A DNA stretch of 64,000 nucleotides from Gnetum montanum (lineage: Eukaryota > Streptophyta > Gnetopsida > Gnetales > Gnetaceae): assembly GCA_015680685.1 (NCBI GenBank), contig MNCI01005374.1, forward strand, positions 127,406 to 191,405, written 5' to 3'. The notes beneath the pieces were generated by a model. The model ran no database searches. It was not told the origin of the DNA and was given only the letters and a program-made list of their open reading frames with translations. A program made the position numbers and the translations under genes. This document shows, piece by piece, positions 11,641 through 23,209 of the stretch (position 1 is its first letter; every line of letters starts with the position of its first letter).

Positions 11641-12497
11641 CATAGCATAAAAAAATTATTAGCTGTTCATCGGCTCCTTCATGTAGCAAACCAAAAATAG
11701 CTCTACAAACAATTTCAAAAAGGCTCTAAAACTAATGCTAGCATAAAATCTAAATGAAAGAAGAAGCTATAAATAGAGTATAAAGCTAAAGATAAACTAC
11801 TTTTATTAAAGCACAAAGCTACTGTTGAAGCTCAAAATGAAGAGGTGCAAGAATTTCTAGTTTAAATAAGAGCTAAAAATACCACTATCTTAACTAAAGT
11901 AGGATTCTTCATATGACAATTACAAGAAACTCCTAAACAAAGCTTGGATTCAAACTAGTGCATGGGGGGTGAGGGGTCACTACTTCAATAGAAATAACTA
12001 ATTTCCTAAGTAAATTGATTGTGGGAGAAAAAGGTGCTCAAAGAATTATTAAATAAGCTCTTTAACATTGAGCCAGAATCATAAATTAAGATATTAAAGT
12101 TCTCAATAATCATGGAAGGTTAGCATAGCAATTATCAGTAGAAGGGCTCTAGGTTCAAAGAATGAGAAAAATTTATTAAGATTGAGAAATGGTCTAACAA
12201 CTTGCAATTATATCAAGAGAAACAAGTGTTAAGAATAAGAAAAATCTATTAAGAGATTGCAAAATAGTTTAACAACCTATGATTATACGAAGAGAAATAA
12301 GCACTGAAGGGGTCTTAATGGAACTTAATGGTCCTAAACCAAATATAATAAACTAGGTCATCAAGGCTATTTCAAATCACTACAATTATCAGTTGAAGAG
12401 TTTTGATTGAAGAATGAGGAACATTTACTAACAAAATGTGAACTTTAAATCTCCATAATGGTTTCAAAGGCTATTATATAAATCCCAAAGTAGATTT
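11640..12497 (+). pseudogene. Decayed coiled-coil ORF before LTR, copy 2
   Basis: Parallel to 3,600-4,333, with the lysine/glutamate-rich reading LLLLKHKATVEAQNEEVQEF near 11,800 and several stops. It ends just before the polypurine tract at 12,498-12,509. Function unknown. Confidence 0.45.
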
Positions 12498-12515
12498 GAT
12501 AAGGGGAGCTAGCAT

Positions 12516-13182
12516 TGAAGAGGTCAAAAACATATGATTGTAAAGACTTTTAAACAAAATGGCACTTTAAACAAGTTTTTCCATATCTTTTGGCTTAGTC
12601 ATTTTAGCTTGTATTTGTAGTTGGTTAGCTTTTTTCTCTCTATCTAGCCTGAAAGCTGCATAATCATACATTAATGGATTGTTAGTTTTGGAGTAGGTTA
12701 TTTTCTCTATGAGATGAGGTTTAGCTTATTTTTGTTATCCTAGTTGGATGAAATAACTTTAATCAATGTTAGTCTTTAACCAATCTAGCACAAAATTATT
12801 GTCATCTTCATGTGTTTTTGAGCATCATGAATAATTTTATTTCCTCAATTTCTTACTTTGTTTAGCAAAGCTTTTGTGATTTTACTTTTTTAAAGCTAGC
12901 TAGTAGATATTTTAGAATTTGATATTGGTGTTTTTTGTAAAACCATCCATTTATTATATGTGTGCTAGGCATGAAATAAAAGCTAGACTTATAGGAAAGT
13001 TATTCAATTATTTTAAATCATGCTATAAGACAGCCAAAAGAGGTAGACATTGATTATATATAAGATATTTTCTTAAGTTAGACCTTCCTTTTTGTCCAAG
13101 TAAATCTTTTTTGTTATATACCCTGAGTCACATTACCTTTATTAACATTAGTAAAGTCTATTTGGGAGCATCCATGCCTTGG
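12516..13182 (+). repeat. LTR, gypsy-type element copy 2
   Basis: About 667 bp, aligned with 4,352-5,012. It starts at TG after the polypurine tract gataaggggagc and ends before the primer-binding site. A TATA-like run (gattatatataagatat) lies near 13,051. Confidence 0.6.
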
Positions 13183-13197
13183 TGGTATCAAAGACCA
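13183..13197 (+). other. Primer-binding site (tRNA-iMet type), copy 2
   Basis: TGGTATCAAAGACCA resembles the TGGTATCAGAGC signature complementary to the 3' end of initiator tRNA-Met, and lies directly after the LTR. Confidence 0.6.
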
Positions 13198-14226
13198 ACA
13201 ACCACCTAAAAAACGTTTATAAAATTTGCTCCCTATGGCAGAGTTAATTCTGATTCTGCTACTACAAATATCACATGCAACACTATGTATGATTGTACAT
13301 CCACCACCACAATAATCAACCCAAGGCTAAGAAGGTCAAGATACATTCTACTATTGCTGCTCATTATAAAGCCATCACTAATATGTCATAAAATGTTGAT
13401 TTACAACTTGATGAAAAGGAGTATATATGCTACTTGCCATCAAAATGTAGCATTTAGTTTCATCAATATAATCTAAACTTGGTAAATGAGTTGGCAAAGC
13501 AAAGTTTCACTACCTAACTTAAAAAATTACATTTGCCACTATTTGTTGAGTTCAAGATACTTGAAAATATAGAGCTAGTGGAGAATGCCATCAAAACATA
13601 TAGTTACAACTGGTTCATATTTCAATCTAGAAAAATTTGCTAGTTTTCCAAAACTAAAAAGAGGTTCTTGTGATTGTGCTTTCAATTTGTGAAGGCAGAT
13701 TTTGTAGTGAAGTTTTCCTTTGATTCCATATACTAATTTAGGAACGACTTCGAATCCTTAAATGATTAGAACAAGGCATGTAAAGCTTCAATTGGGAGAT
13801 GTATCCTTATTTTAATATATCATATTTGTATCTCATAGAAATCATATTTTGTAAACTCTCCATGAAAGTAGAAAGAATTCTATTTCTTGGTGAATGGTGA
13901 ATCTACTATACATAGTAGTGAATGAAGAAAATGTAGTAGCGTAGATTTCAATATTAAAGGAGATCATAATAAAGGACATAAAGATGGTGAATTAGAATGA
14001 ATCCTTATCTACACATGTTGTTGCACCTATGCAAGAATTGAAGCTCACAAAGAAACAAACTATTGAACCTAAGAATTAAATATTTTTCACTAAAGAGATC
14101 CTAGAACTATAGCAAAAGCAACATGATGAAACAAAGGAAAAATTACAAAAACTTCATAAGCATACTATCAATGAAAAATTTGTTTAACTTTATAGAGATA
14201 TTTTGGAGACTCTAACTGTAAGCAAT
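13198..14226 (+). other. Leader and gag start of copy 2, then unrecognised sequence
   Basis: Similarity to copy 1 continues through the leader and the first gag codons (reading GRVNSDSATT, near 13,240-13,270) and then fades. From about 13,290 to 14,226 no domain was recognised and stop codons are frequent. The stretch is cut on the right by the 3' LTR of the minus-strand gypsy element. Confidence 0.4.
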
Positions 14227-14970
14227 CCATTCAAATTCTATGGACTTTAGCTCCCTGAATGCTAATAGTAAAGATAGTGACTTAAGCGTGTGATCATTGT
14301 CTTCCTACCTACACTTGTGTAAGTACAAGTGTATGGTTAAGTGGAGCCAAGGCACATGATTTGTATTATTTTTATATTTTTATCTAATTATCCTAAGCAT
14401 GGAACAAAATAATTGATGAAATATTAATCTAAGAAACTAACTAATGTCTTAGCCTAATTCCTAGCATAGGTATCCAGTCCCACCTTCTGTACACATCCTA
14501 AACACATTACAACACTACTAAGTTACCAAGTGATAGCATTCTTGGGATTACCAAGCATTAATGTTAGCCTTCAAGGTGGTCATAGTTATGTGTGTAATTA
14601 GTTATGTTTAATTAATTAACTACAAGCATGAAAAGTAAAACATATTATTAGTAAATTTCATAAAGTAAACATTAATCTATTTCCAAGTGTTCAAGGTTTA
14701 TCAAGAATCCAATCTTTATTACTATCACAACAATGTGTCTAGGTACATTGGTGCTCAAACAATGATCCATGCAATCCTTGACTCCTACTGTAGCACCTAG
14801 AAAATATTCTAACTTCGTTGGAAAGAAACTACAAGAACTTCATTATGCTATTAACTAACTATTGTCATAAATGCAATGGGTGCATGCATTTATATAGGCA
14901 TAGATAGACACCATGTCAATGCATATCCACTAATGCATGCTCGTTAACATAGCCCAATGACGATTCATCA
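14227..14970 (-). repeat. 3' LTR of minus-strand gypsy element
   Basis: On the minus strand the LTR starts TGATGAATCG (14,961-14,970), has a TATA box (CCTATATAAATGC, near 14,890) and aligns with the 5' LTR copy at 25,327-26,026 and with the plus-strand LTR at 26,027-26,916. Similarity to the 5' LTR ends near 14,227, so its last part may be missing. Confidence 0.75.
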
Positions 14971-14985
14971 TACCCCCATGATTGA
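14971..14985 (-). other. Polypurine tract of minus-strand gypsy element
   Basis: On the minus strand TCAATCATGGGGGTA precedes the LTR start TGATGAATC, the normal position of the plus-strand primer. Confidence 0.5.
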
Positions 14986-15289
14986 CTAAAAACTCATCCT
15001 CGAGTAAAAAAAAGGAGGATCAAGCTTCTTACAAAATTGGAAAAGTATCAAATTATTGATTGCTAACTGACTAACTAACTAACTAACTCTAAGTGCCTGA
15101 TTGTACAGATTTACATCATTTACAAAAATGAGTGTTCACAAAAACAAAGTTAAACATCCTTACAAAAAATGATAGTTGGAGCTCCTCTAATGATTAAAGA
15201 TGAAGAGAAAATCAAATAGTGATAGGAGGTTAAGGCTATTGGGGTGCTAACAGACCTTCTCTAGGCTATTGTGTCCATGGTGAAAATGG

Positions 15290-17075
15290 CTAAGGCTAAG
15301 GCTATGACTATCCTACTATAGCTACTACTTTTGGGAGTAGATGGAAGGCATCTAGCAGTGCCTTCATCTTCTCCTCCTTAGTCTAGGTATCATACATAGT
15401 CCATGTAGCATCATCAATGTGAGCAGCTACAAGAACATCCCATAGAAAAGGCATGGTCAAGAACAACTCCTTGACATTTACAAACTAGTCAACAATTTTT
15501 TTACATTTGATGTCAAACATCTTGATAAGATTCTACAACTCCTTATGATTGTTCATTCTTTTTGCTAGGTTCTCCACTACTAATCATTGATCTGTGAAGT
15601 GGATTTGAAGAACTTCAAGGTTGGAATTAACTGTTTCCAGCTTTTGCTTCATGCCTTTATGGTGCTTGAACTCTACCTTATACAAGAGGTATGAGATTGC
15701 CACTTATTTCTCTAGCTCTAACTATAGCCATCTAGCAGTCAACATTGTCAAGTTTTCATATTTAAGGTTGGGTAACTTCATGTATTCAGTCATCTCCTTG
15801 ATCTGCAACTCCTTTAGGTGGATTTTTGCTTTGTTGTAAGCATTTAACCCATCAAAGATTGGTTGCAACAAGTTGCCTCCTTGTTGGAGTTTCTAGAGAT
15901 CCTCATTCATCTTCACCTTGGCTAATTGGATTTCTTTTTCATTAACTTCTTTTAGGAGCCCAACCTTGTCCCTATAGTGATTTTTGACTTGTTCAAATCT
16001 CAAGGCCTCATTCCTCCAGGTAGCTATCTCAATGGTAAATTTCTGGTGAACTGCACAGACTTCATCCATCAAGAGATTATGATTTTTAGTAGCTAACCTT
16101 CTCAAATCCATGTTTACTTGGCAAGCTGCTCCTACTACTATCACGCAAATTTCACCATTTTTTTCTATGCTTCAATATTTCACAAGTGATATTAGTCAAA
16201 GCTACATTCTCCTTGTGGACTTTTGATAAGTCCTTATTGGTGTTGTAGGCCATGGCCTCTACTAAGGACTGGTCAAAGACTACCATCTCATTTGCATCCT
16301 TATCCTATCTTAGTTTGTTTTGAAGATATAGGAAAGCTTCATCTCTTGTTACTAGTTGGCTGAGAATGCTACGATCAACTAATCGAGCTTTTAATTCTAC
16401 AACCTTAGTACCTAGCCTTTTGTTTTTGGATGTGGTTGCCTTGAGTTGGGCATTGGTAATGATGAGCTTGCCCTTAGATTCTAGAAGCTCTGACTAGGTG
16501 GCAGTGATGTTATCCATGAGATCAAAGATCTTTGAAAGTGGTTACCTAGTACCCACCAGTTAATCCAACACCTCCTCGTGCTAGGTTGCACCTAGCCTCC
16601 CACTTGCTTCTGAGGACATATGCACATCTTGAACTATAGTAATGTATAGCACAGTGGCCATAAGAGCATTGAGTGCCTCTACTACATGATCAACCACCAT
16701 CTCTACTATTGTCTCCTATCCGTGGTGTTGCATCTCCAAGATAGTTGTTCGCTTGCCTCCTCCAAGTGCACCAAAAATCTTGCAACATTACCAAACCTTC
16801 TTAGTGTTAATTTAGCCTATATAGGCCTCAATCAAGGTGACTTCTAGGTTTGGTCTAAGGCTAGGCACCTTGTCTCATTATGATTAACCAGTTTCAACTA
16901 TGGGAATTTTTCAAATAGATTCCATGTCGGGGTCCTCCCAAAGAGGGCCCATGGCATGTGTTTCTGCTACTTCCTCTTGGGACTACTATGTCTGGTAGCC
17001 CCTTCCCCCTCTTGGTGGCTTGTCCCTTGGTTGAAATGATCCTCCCTCTTGTAGTCTCTTAGGCCTTGATGCCAT
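15290..17075 (-). pseudogene. Third ORF (coiled-coil) of minus gypsy element, internally deleted
   Basis: Starts at the ATG at 17,073-17,075 with M-A-S-R-P-K-R-L-Q-E-G-G, matching M-A-P-R-P-K-H-L-Q-E-G-G of the plus copy at 35,326. After about 110 codons it jumps to the part matching 36,640, so roughly 1 kb, including the 'plant transposon protein'-like block, is missing. The rest is long heptad-like helix with blocks shared with the plus copy: VVEALNAL, FDLMDNITAT (FDFPDNITAT), TRDE, RRLATKNHNLLMDEVCA (RRLEAENRNLSIEEICA) and the end block KALLDAFHL. Stops occur throughout, so it is a pseudogene. The biochemical role is unknown. By position it parallels the env-like or extra ORF of Athila/Tat-type elements. 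Confidence 0.65.
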
Positions 17076-18940
17076 CTATAATCACAACATAACCAAGGAT
17101 TGGCATTTGATGTATAACTTAGAACACTTTTAATACATTTTCTCCTTGGTCTGTTACACTTAGCCTAAGTTATGATTATGGTAGATTGATCATTTTAACA
17201 TTATTTTTTTATTATTATATTTGAATTGCTACCAAAGTTCATAGGTAAGGTTTAACTAACATGAGTTAATGATTGTTAATGTTATTTTATTATTTAAACC
17301 TTATGTGAGTTAAAAAAATTTCAAAAAAAATTCAAAAAATTTTCTATCAAAAACCTATGATTTTGTGGCCACCATGATGTAAAGCTTAGCTTTGGTAGCT
17401 ACAATACCAAAGAACAAAGTGTTTTGGACAAGCAGTTTGAAAGATATAAACTCTAGAAGGTGCTAGGCTCTAAAAACTACAAAAAATCCTTGAGCAATTT
17501 GGAGAAAATAGTAAAAACTGCCTAAGTGTCAACATGTATATATAGTATTTCTATGTTGTGTCAATGCATCAGGCTATGTTGATGTAGCCAAAAAACTAAA
17601 ATTTTTTCCATTAAAAAACTAACTAAAAAAAAGTTTTTCCATAAAATTGGAGTCCATAGGAAGCCAAAAAAGCCTAAGATACTAGGAAATGCTTAAAGAG
17701 GGCTTAGAATACTTGTCAAATGGAGATTTTTGGGGGATTAAGGTGTCAAGAAGAGCAAAAATTAGATGCTTCATAGTGGAAAATGTAAGATTTGAGAGCA
17801 AAATGACTAAGAGATAAGAAGTTTAACCAACCCAACCAATGAGTATGCAAGTGAGTCCTCCCCATAGTAGGTTCATGTCCTTAATGCCCTTCCATGTCCT
17901 AACCCCAAGACATTTGTGGGCCCTAAGGATGATTAATGGTTGTGGATCATTAAAGACCAAATCACAAAAGAATTCATCAAATAATTTCAACTATTTACTA
18001 ATGATCCCATCGAAATAGTCATGAAAGAGGTAGTGAGGTGGTTGATGGAAAGAATCGGTGGATGAAAGAGAGTATGAAATGGATTTCCCCATGGTGGTCA
18101 CATGAAGTCCCTTGTTGAAGATGTAATTAATTATGACCTGAGAACTACCTTGCTTAGTCTAAACCAAGACCATCCACTTCTAGTGACTCATCATTCCTAA
18201 AGAAGAAAAAAAGAGAAGCAGGAAGTGAAAAGGACCTTAGTTAGAGGGGTGCCTTCAAGTATGAGTAACATGTCTTTCTAGCCCCATAACTAGTGCTTAT
18301 AGCATTTTATTGTGTATAAGGGGTGTGCTTTGAATTCCCATCATTTTTGTTGTTGTGTTTTTTTTTTCTCAAATGGAAACCACACCATGCAAAGACATTA
18401 CTTCCTATTTATTGGTCTACAATGGAATGGTGAGAAATCCATGGAAATACTCATGTAACTCAGACAATAGGCAAGTATAAAAGTGACAAATCCCTTTGAC
18501 GTCACACCCTTGTAAAATCCACTTAATTCATCTCAAGTTTGGAAAGTACAAAGGTCACAAATTGGTTATAATTTTTTATTAATAAGTGACCTCATATTTC
18601 CAAAACGAGGAAACACCATAAAGTTGAGTGAAGTGATGGATGACATGGATTAACTACTTGTTAACATGAAATGAATCACTGTTCCATTAGTAAACATCAA
18701 AATTTTAAAATAAAATCTAGTCATTTCACAATCAAGAAATTAATAAAGTTTAAAACCACCATCAATAGTAGCTATAGTTGGCACCAAGTCCTAATGGCAA
18801 TAAAGAGAGATAAAGGAAAGGTAAGAAAACCTCAAATAAAGAAACATCATGCAAAATATAGAAAAAAATTTCAAATACCCAAGAAAATAGAAAACATACT
18901 AAAGATGATGTAAAACAAAAAAGGTAAAAATCATGGAACC
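17076..18940 (-). other. Spacer between pol and third ORF, minus element
   Basis: Noncoding and homologous in order to 33,198-35,325 of the plus element; for example, the region near 18,240-18,310 matches 34,000-34,090 in reverse. It holds a TATA box at about 17,537-17,544 inside LTR-like sequence. Directly before the third-ORF ATG it ends in GTGATTATAG, which could serve as a 3' splice site. Confidence 0.55.
17537..17544 (-). promoter_or_regulatory. Putative internal TATA box, minus element
   Basis: CTATATATAC on the minus strand, about 460 bp upstream of the third-ORF ATG, preceded by LTR-like phrases (GATGCATTGACA). The plus copy has CTATAAATA at almost the same distance. Confidence 0.45.
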
Positions 18941-18949
18941 ACTATGTAA

Positions 18950-21900
18950 AATCTTAGCATGGATGGCCATCTCTCCTACAACTAAGTTTGAAGGGGAAAA
19001 TCCAAAAGATCAAGTGTGCTTGTCCATCTGTTGAGGCATTATGTCCACTAGTTACTCAATGTTCATGGAAAGGTTTTATTTATTGAGTGTTGACTAATAA
19101 TTTTTTATTTGAGCTATTAGTTTTGTGGATCAACATGGCCCCAAATGGAAAGATTTCATCGATAATGTAAGGACCCTACCATAATGTTTGAATTTTATTC
19201 ATTGAGGAACATGCATGGGACTTTAGTAGAGCACCTTATCATCCAATTGAAACTTTACTTTTCTAATCTTAAGGTCATGGAATTATTTATTGTATGCCTT
19301 GTGCACTTCATTTGATGACAAGGCCACTAATCGATTCTAATCTAGCACATTAAGGTTCATCAATCGTTTTTTTTTTTTTTTTGTGCTTGGCCTAGGTCCA
19401 AGTCAAGGTCACATGTAATTAAAAGTGTACAAAGTTCTACTTGGATAGGAAGTGTTGAGAGCTTTACATACACAAGCTCATAGGAAGAGTAACCTATAAG
19501 AAGTTTCCATGTTGAACAATAAGCCCAACGGTCATCATTGAGTTTAGAGCTCTAGTACCTCCTATACTTATTAATAGTGCAAGTTAGTATTTTAGTTAGC
19601 TCCCTATTTCTAACTTCAACTTGATCATTAGCTTGGGGATGGTATGGAGTTCCTAATTTATTTTTAGCCCCCAAACATTGCATGAGTTTGCACAAAGTAG
19701 CACTAGTGAAATGTGTATCATAATCTGAAACAAGTGCATGTGGCATCCCAAACTTGTTTACAAATCAGGATACCATAGATGATGTACAATCGATGATGGT
19801 TGCAACTTCTACCCATTTTGTGCAATAGTCAATAGCTACAATGATGTATTCCTTTTCATTGAACATGGAGTTGATGACCTCCATAAAGTCAATTGCCCAA
19901 ATATCAAAAGGCTCTAGTGGGTGGATCCATTATTGGAACCCTTCCATATGAGCAGTAATCTCCCCATCACATTGTCATCTATCACAAGAGTAGACAAAGT
20001 AATGGACATCCCTAAAGCATGTAGGCCAATAGTACCCTACAATGAGGATCTTAATGGTCATTCACCTTCCAACATAGTGGCCACCACAAGGATCCTTTTG
20101 TGCATCTTGAGGACTCGTAGTTTATCTGCATCAGGGACACATCATCATACCATGCCATCCACACAAACCTTGTAAAGGTTACTATTGATCTCCATGAAGT
20201 TTTTAGCCTAGTCAAGAAACTATTGGTTTTTCTTATGGTCCCACACTTGTGGCATCTCCTAAGTGAGAAGATAGAATAAGATGTTCTCATACTAGTTGGT
20301 TTCTTTGGAATCTTGTTTAGTAAGAGCACCAGCAAAGAGGAGTTCATCAGAAAATTAGTTTAATAATGGGATCTCCCCCTACTTTTTTTCCCATCATAAT
20401 GAAGAAAAATGATCAGCCACAACATTCTTGGTTTCCTTTCTATCCATCATTGTCAAATCAAACTCTTGCAAGATCACCAACCACTATATGACATAGGGGC
20501 TCACCATTGGCTTATTCATGAGGAACCTAATAACACTATGGTCCATGTGCACAAATAATTTATATCCAAGCACATAGTGCTTGAATTTCTCCAATGCATA
20601 CACCATTGCCATCAACTCCTTTTCAGTGATGATGTAGTTAAGTTGTGCATCCACAATGCTTCTACTAGCATATTGGACGTAGTATGAACATTTTTTATCA
20701 TCCATTTGTGTCAACATTTCTCCCAAAGCATAGTTAGATGCATTCATCATGATATGAAAGGGTCTAGACCAGACAAGTACTCATAGAATGGGAGTTTCAA
20801 CAAGCATTTGTTTAAGCTACTAGAATGCATGCTTGCATTCTATGGTCCAAACAAATGGTGCATCTTTTTTTGTTAACTCGACCAACGACTTGGTGATCTT
20901 CGAGAAGTTCTCACTAAAGCACCTATAGCAACTAGTATGTCCAAGGAATAGCCTCCCATCTTTAACCATTTTAGGCTATCTAGTGATTCCCTGAATAACC
21001 TTTATGTTTTCTAGGTCTACCTTGATCCCTTTACTAGAAATGTGATACCACGAGATAATGCCTTCTTAGATCATCAAATGGCTCTTTTGCCAATTGAGCC
21101 TCAGGTTGGTCTCCAAACATTTTTAAAGCACTTACTCTACATATTCCAATGCTTGCTCATATGTAGGCCCAGAGGGAAGAAGTCATCCATGAAGACTTCC
21201 ATCTTGCTACCATTTCATTGTTGGAATATGTTGAGGATCAAACATTGGAAAGTAGTAGGAGCATTACACAAGCCAAATGACATCATACGATATGCAAAAG
21301 TCTCCCAAGGACTCGTGAATCTGGTTTTGGCCTTGTCCTCTGATGCAATCTAGATTTGGTTATAGCCACTATAACCATCTAGAAAGTTGTAACAACCACT
21401 CCCTACAAGTGTATCCAACACTTGGTCCACAAATGATAACAAATAGTAATCTATATAAGTCGCCATGTTCAATAGCTTAAAATCAATAAAAACCTTCCAC
21501 TTACCTTATTTCTTTGGTACTATAACAAGTGGGCCAACCCATTCACTATCCATAATGGGGTAAATGAACCCCACCTTGAGGAGTTGTTCAATCTCCTCCT
21601 TGACAATCTACTTGAGCTTGGAATTCAAGTGCCACTACAACTACCTCTTTAGTTTGCTAAAGGGATCTATATAGATTCTGTGCTAGTAAATCCTTGGATC
21701 AATTCTAGTGAGCTTAGTATATGACCAAGAAAAGGTTGTTGGCCATTTGTTAATAACTTAAATGAATTTATTTTTGTATAAGTGAGAAAGAGTTCCATTA
21801 ATGATAGCTGGTCTCCCATTGTTCAAGAATGCATATTTCATGCCCATCGATAGAGTCGTTAACTCAAGGGACTCCTACTTGAAGGTTTCTAGGATATCCA

Positions 21901-22480
21901 ACTCTTCCTAATTGATTTCTCTTTGTTCATTAGAGAGTTGAAGATGGATCTACTCTAGTGATCTTCATGTAAGAGCTTGTAAGGCTCTTGGTCAGTTCCA
22001 TGCACATTGATGATTCAACCTCTCTTTTTGTTATCAACCACTAGATGTCCTCCTATTTAATGGTTGTAGTGTATAGGAACCTTTGATTTTTATCAACATC
22101 AGCATAGTGACTGCATGCCCCAAGGGATGTGCTCTTAATATTCTACAATCTTTACACGTAGTGGCACCCTATGTCACTATATGCGATGCATGGAACATGC
22201 TTTTTCTCAATCTTTTCGAACTCATTGATGCATCAACTATACTCAACCATGCTCTTCCCACAATAATAGGGAAGTCCCCTTTAGCATTATCTACATGGAT
22301 CACTAGGAAATCAATAGGATATGACAATCCACAAACAGTGGTCATAATGTCCTCAACCAATCTCAAAAAAAAATGACAGATTCGTCTACTAGTTTTAACC
22401 TTATAAGGCTCTTTTTCAAAGGACGTAGGTTCTAGGCTTTGTACATTTCTTGTGAGATCATATTAACTCTAACCAAAAGA
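18950..22480 (-). pseudogene. Ty3/gypsy pol of minus element (PR-RT-RH-IN)
   Basis: Domains read 5' to 3' on the minus strand. Protease end with FLVIHVDNAKGDFPIIVGRAW (22,230-22,300); the catalytic Asp motif is not recognisable. Reverse transcriptase at 21,700-20,780 with FAYRMMSFGLCNAPTTFQ and the catalytic MDDF. RNase H at 20,750-20,484 with NASNYALGEMLTQ, YASRSIVDAQLNY and EKELMAMVYALEKFKHY. Integrase at 20,200-19,550 with MPHALVSDYDTHFTSAT and TPYHPQANDQVEV, in which the Asp and Glu of the D,D-35-E triad can be seen. The end of pol lies about 18,950-19,060. Stops and frame shifts separate the blocks. No chromodomain was seen, and the PBS suggests an Athila/Tat-like rather than chromovirus lineage. 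Confidence 0.85.
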
Positions 22481-23209
22481 GATTTACTAGGTTTATTTTT
22501 GGAAATTTTCAAATAAATAAGTAGACTCCCAAGATCAGATCTCTTCTTTAGAAGATGGTTGGCCTTTCTCCAATCAATGATTACATGGGTCAGCATGATG
22601 ATATGAAGCTAGGGATTGTTTTGGTTTGAAGGAGCCTTAATAGGTGTTGCAGAGGAAGTAGGAGTAGGGTTCACATCCATAGGTGTCTATGAGGGCTTTG
22701 TGGAGCTATTGGTTTTGAAGAAAGGTCTCTTACATGGCTTAGTGTTAGAACCACTCAACTAAGGAGCCGACTGTATGTTTACAGCTATCATAGCATTTCT
22801 TTATTGTGGCTGTTCTGGCATCTCACCTTGCATCAATGGATCAGGTGGAAGAGGAGTAGTAATTAGAGGTGTAGGAGTGGAATGATGTGAAGATGAATAA
22901 TAGGAAAATTGGGACTCCCCTTTTGATGATGGTGCTCTATAATATTTAGAAGGATAGTAGTAGTGTTTGAAGAAAGCATGACTGGAAGAGTCACATGTAG
23001 AAATGAGCTATTAAATGTAGTATCCATAAGGATTAGGTTGGTGATAAGGGTACTATTATCTTGGAGGTGGCATCCCCCATGATTGTGGGTATTTCCATTG
23101 CTGATATTGCTCATGAGGTCATGATGACACTCCACTTGAATAATAAGTTTGGTGGTGGAACTGCTACCAATTGTTGTCTTGTGGATAAGGTAACCTCTTA
23201 GGTGCTTGT

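Noticed and set aside
18671-18913. Lysine-rich plus-strand frame of 80 codons
   Set aside because: It lies in the pol/third-ORF spacer of the minus gypsy element, with no counterpart in the plus element.
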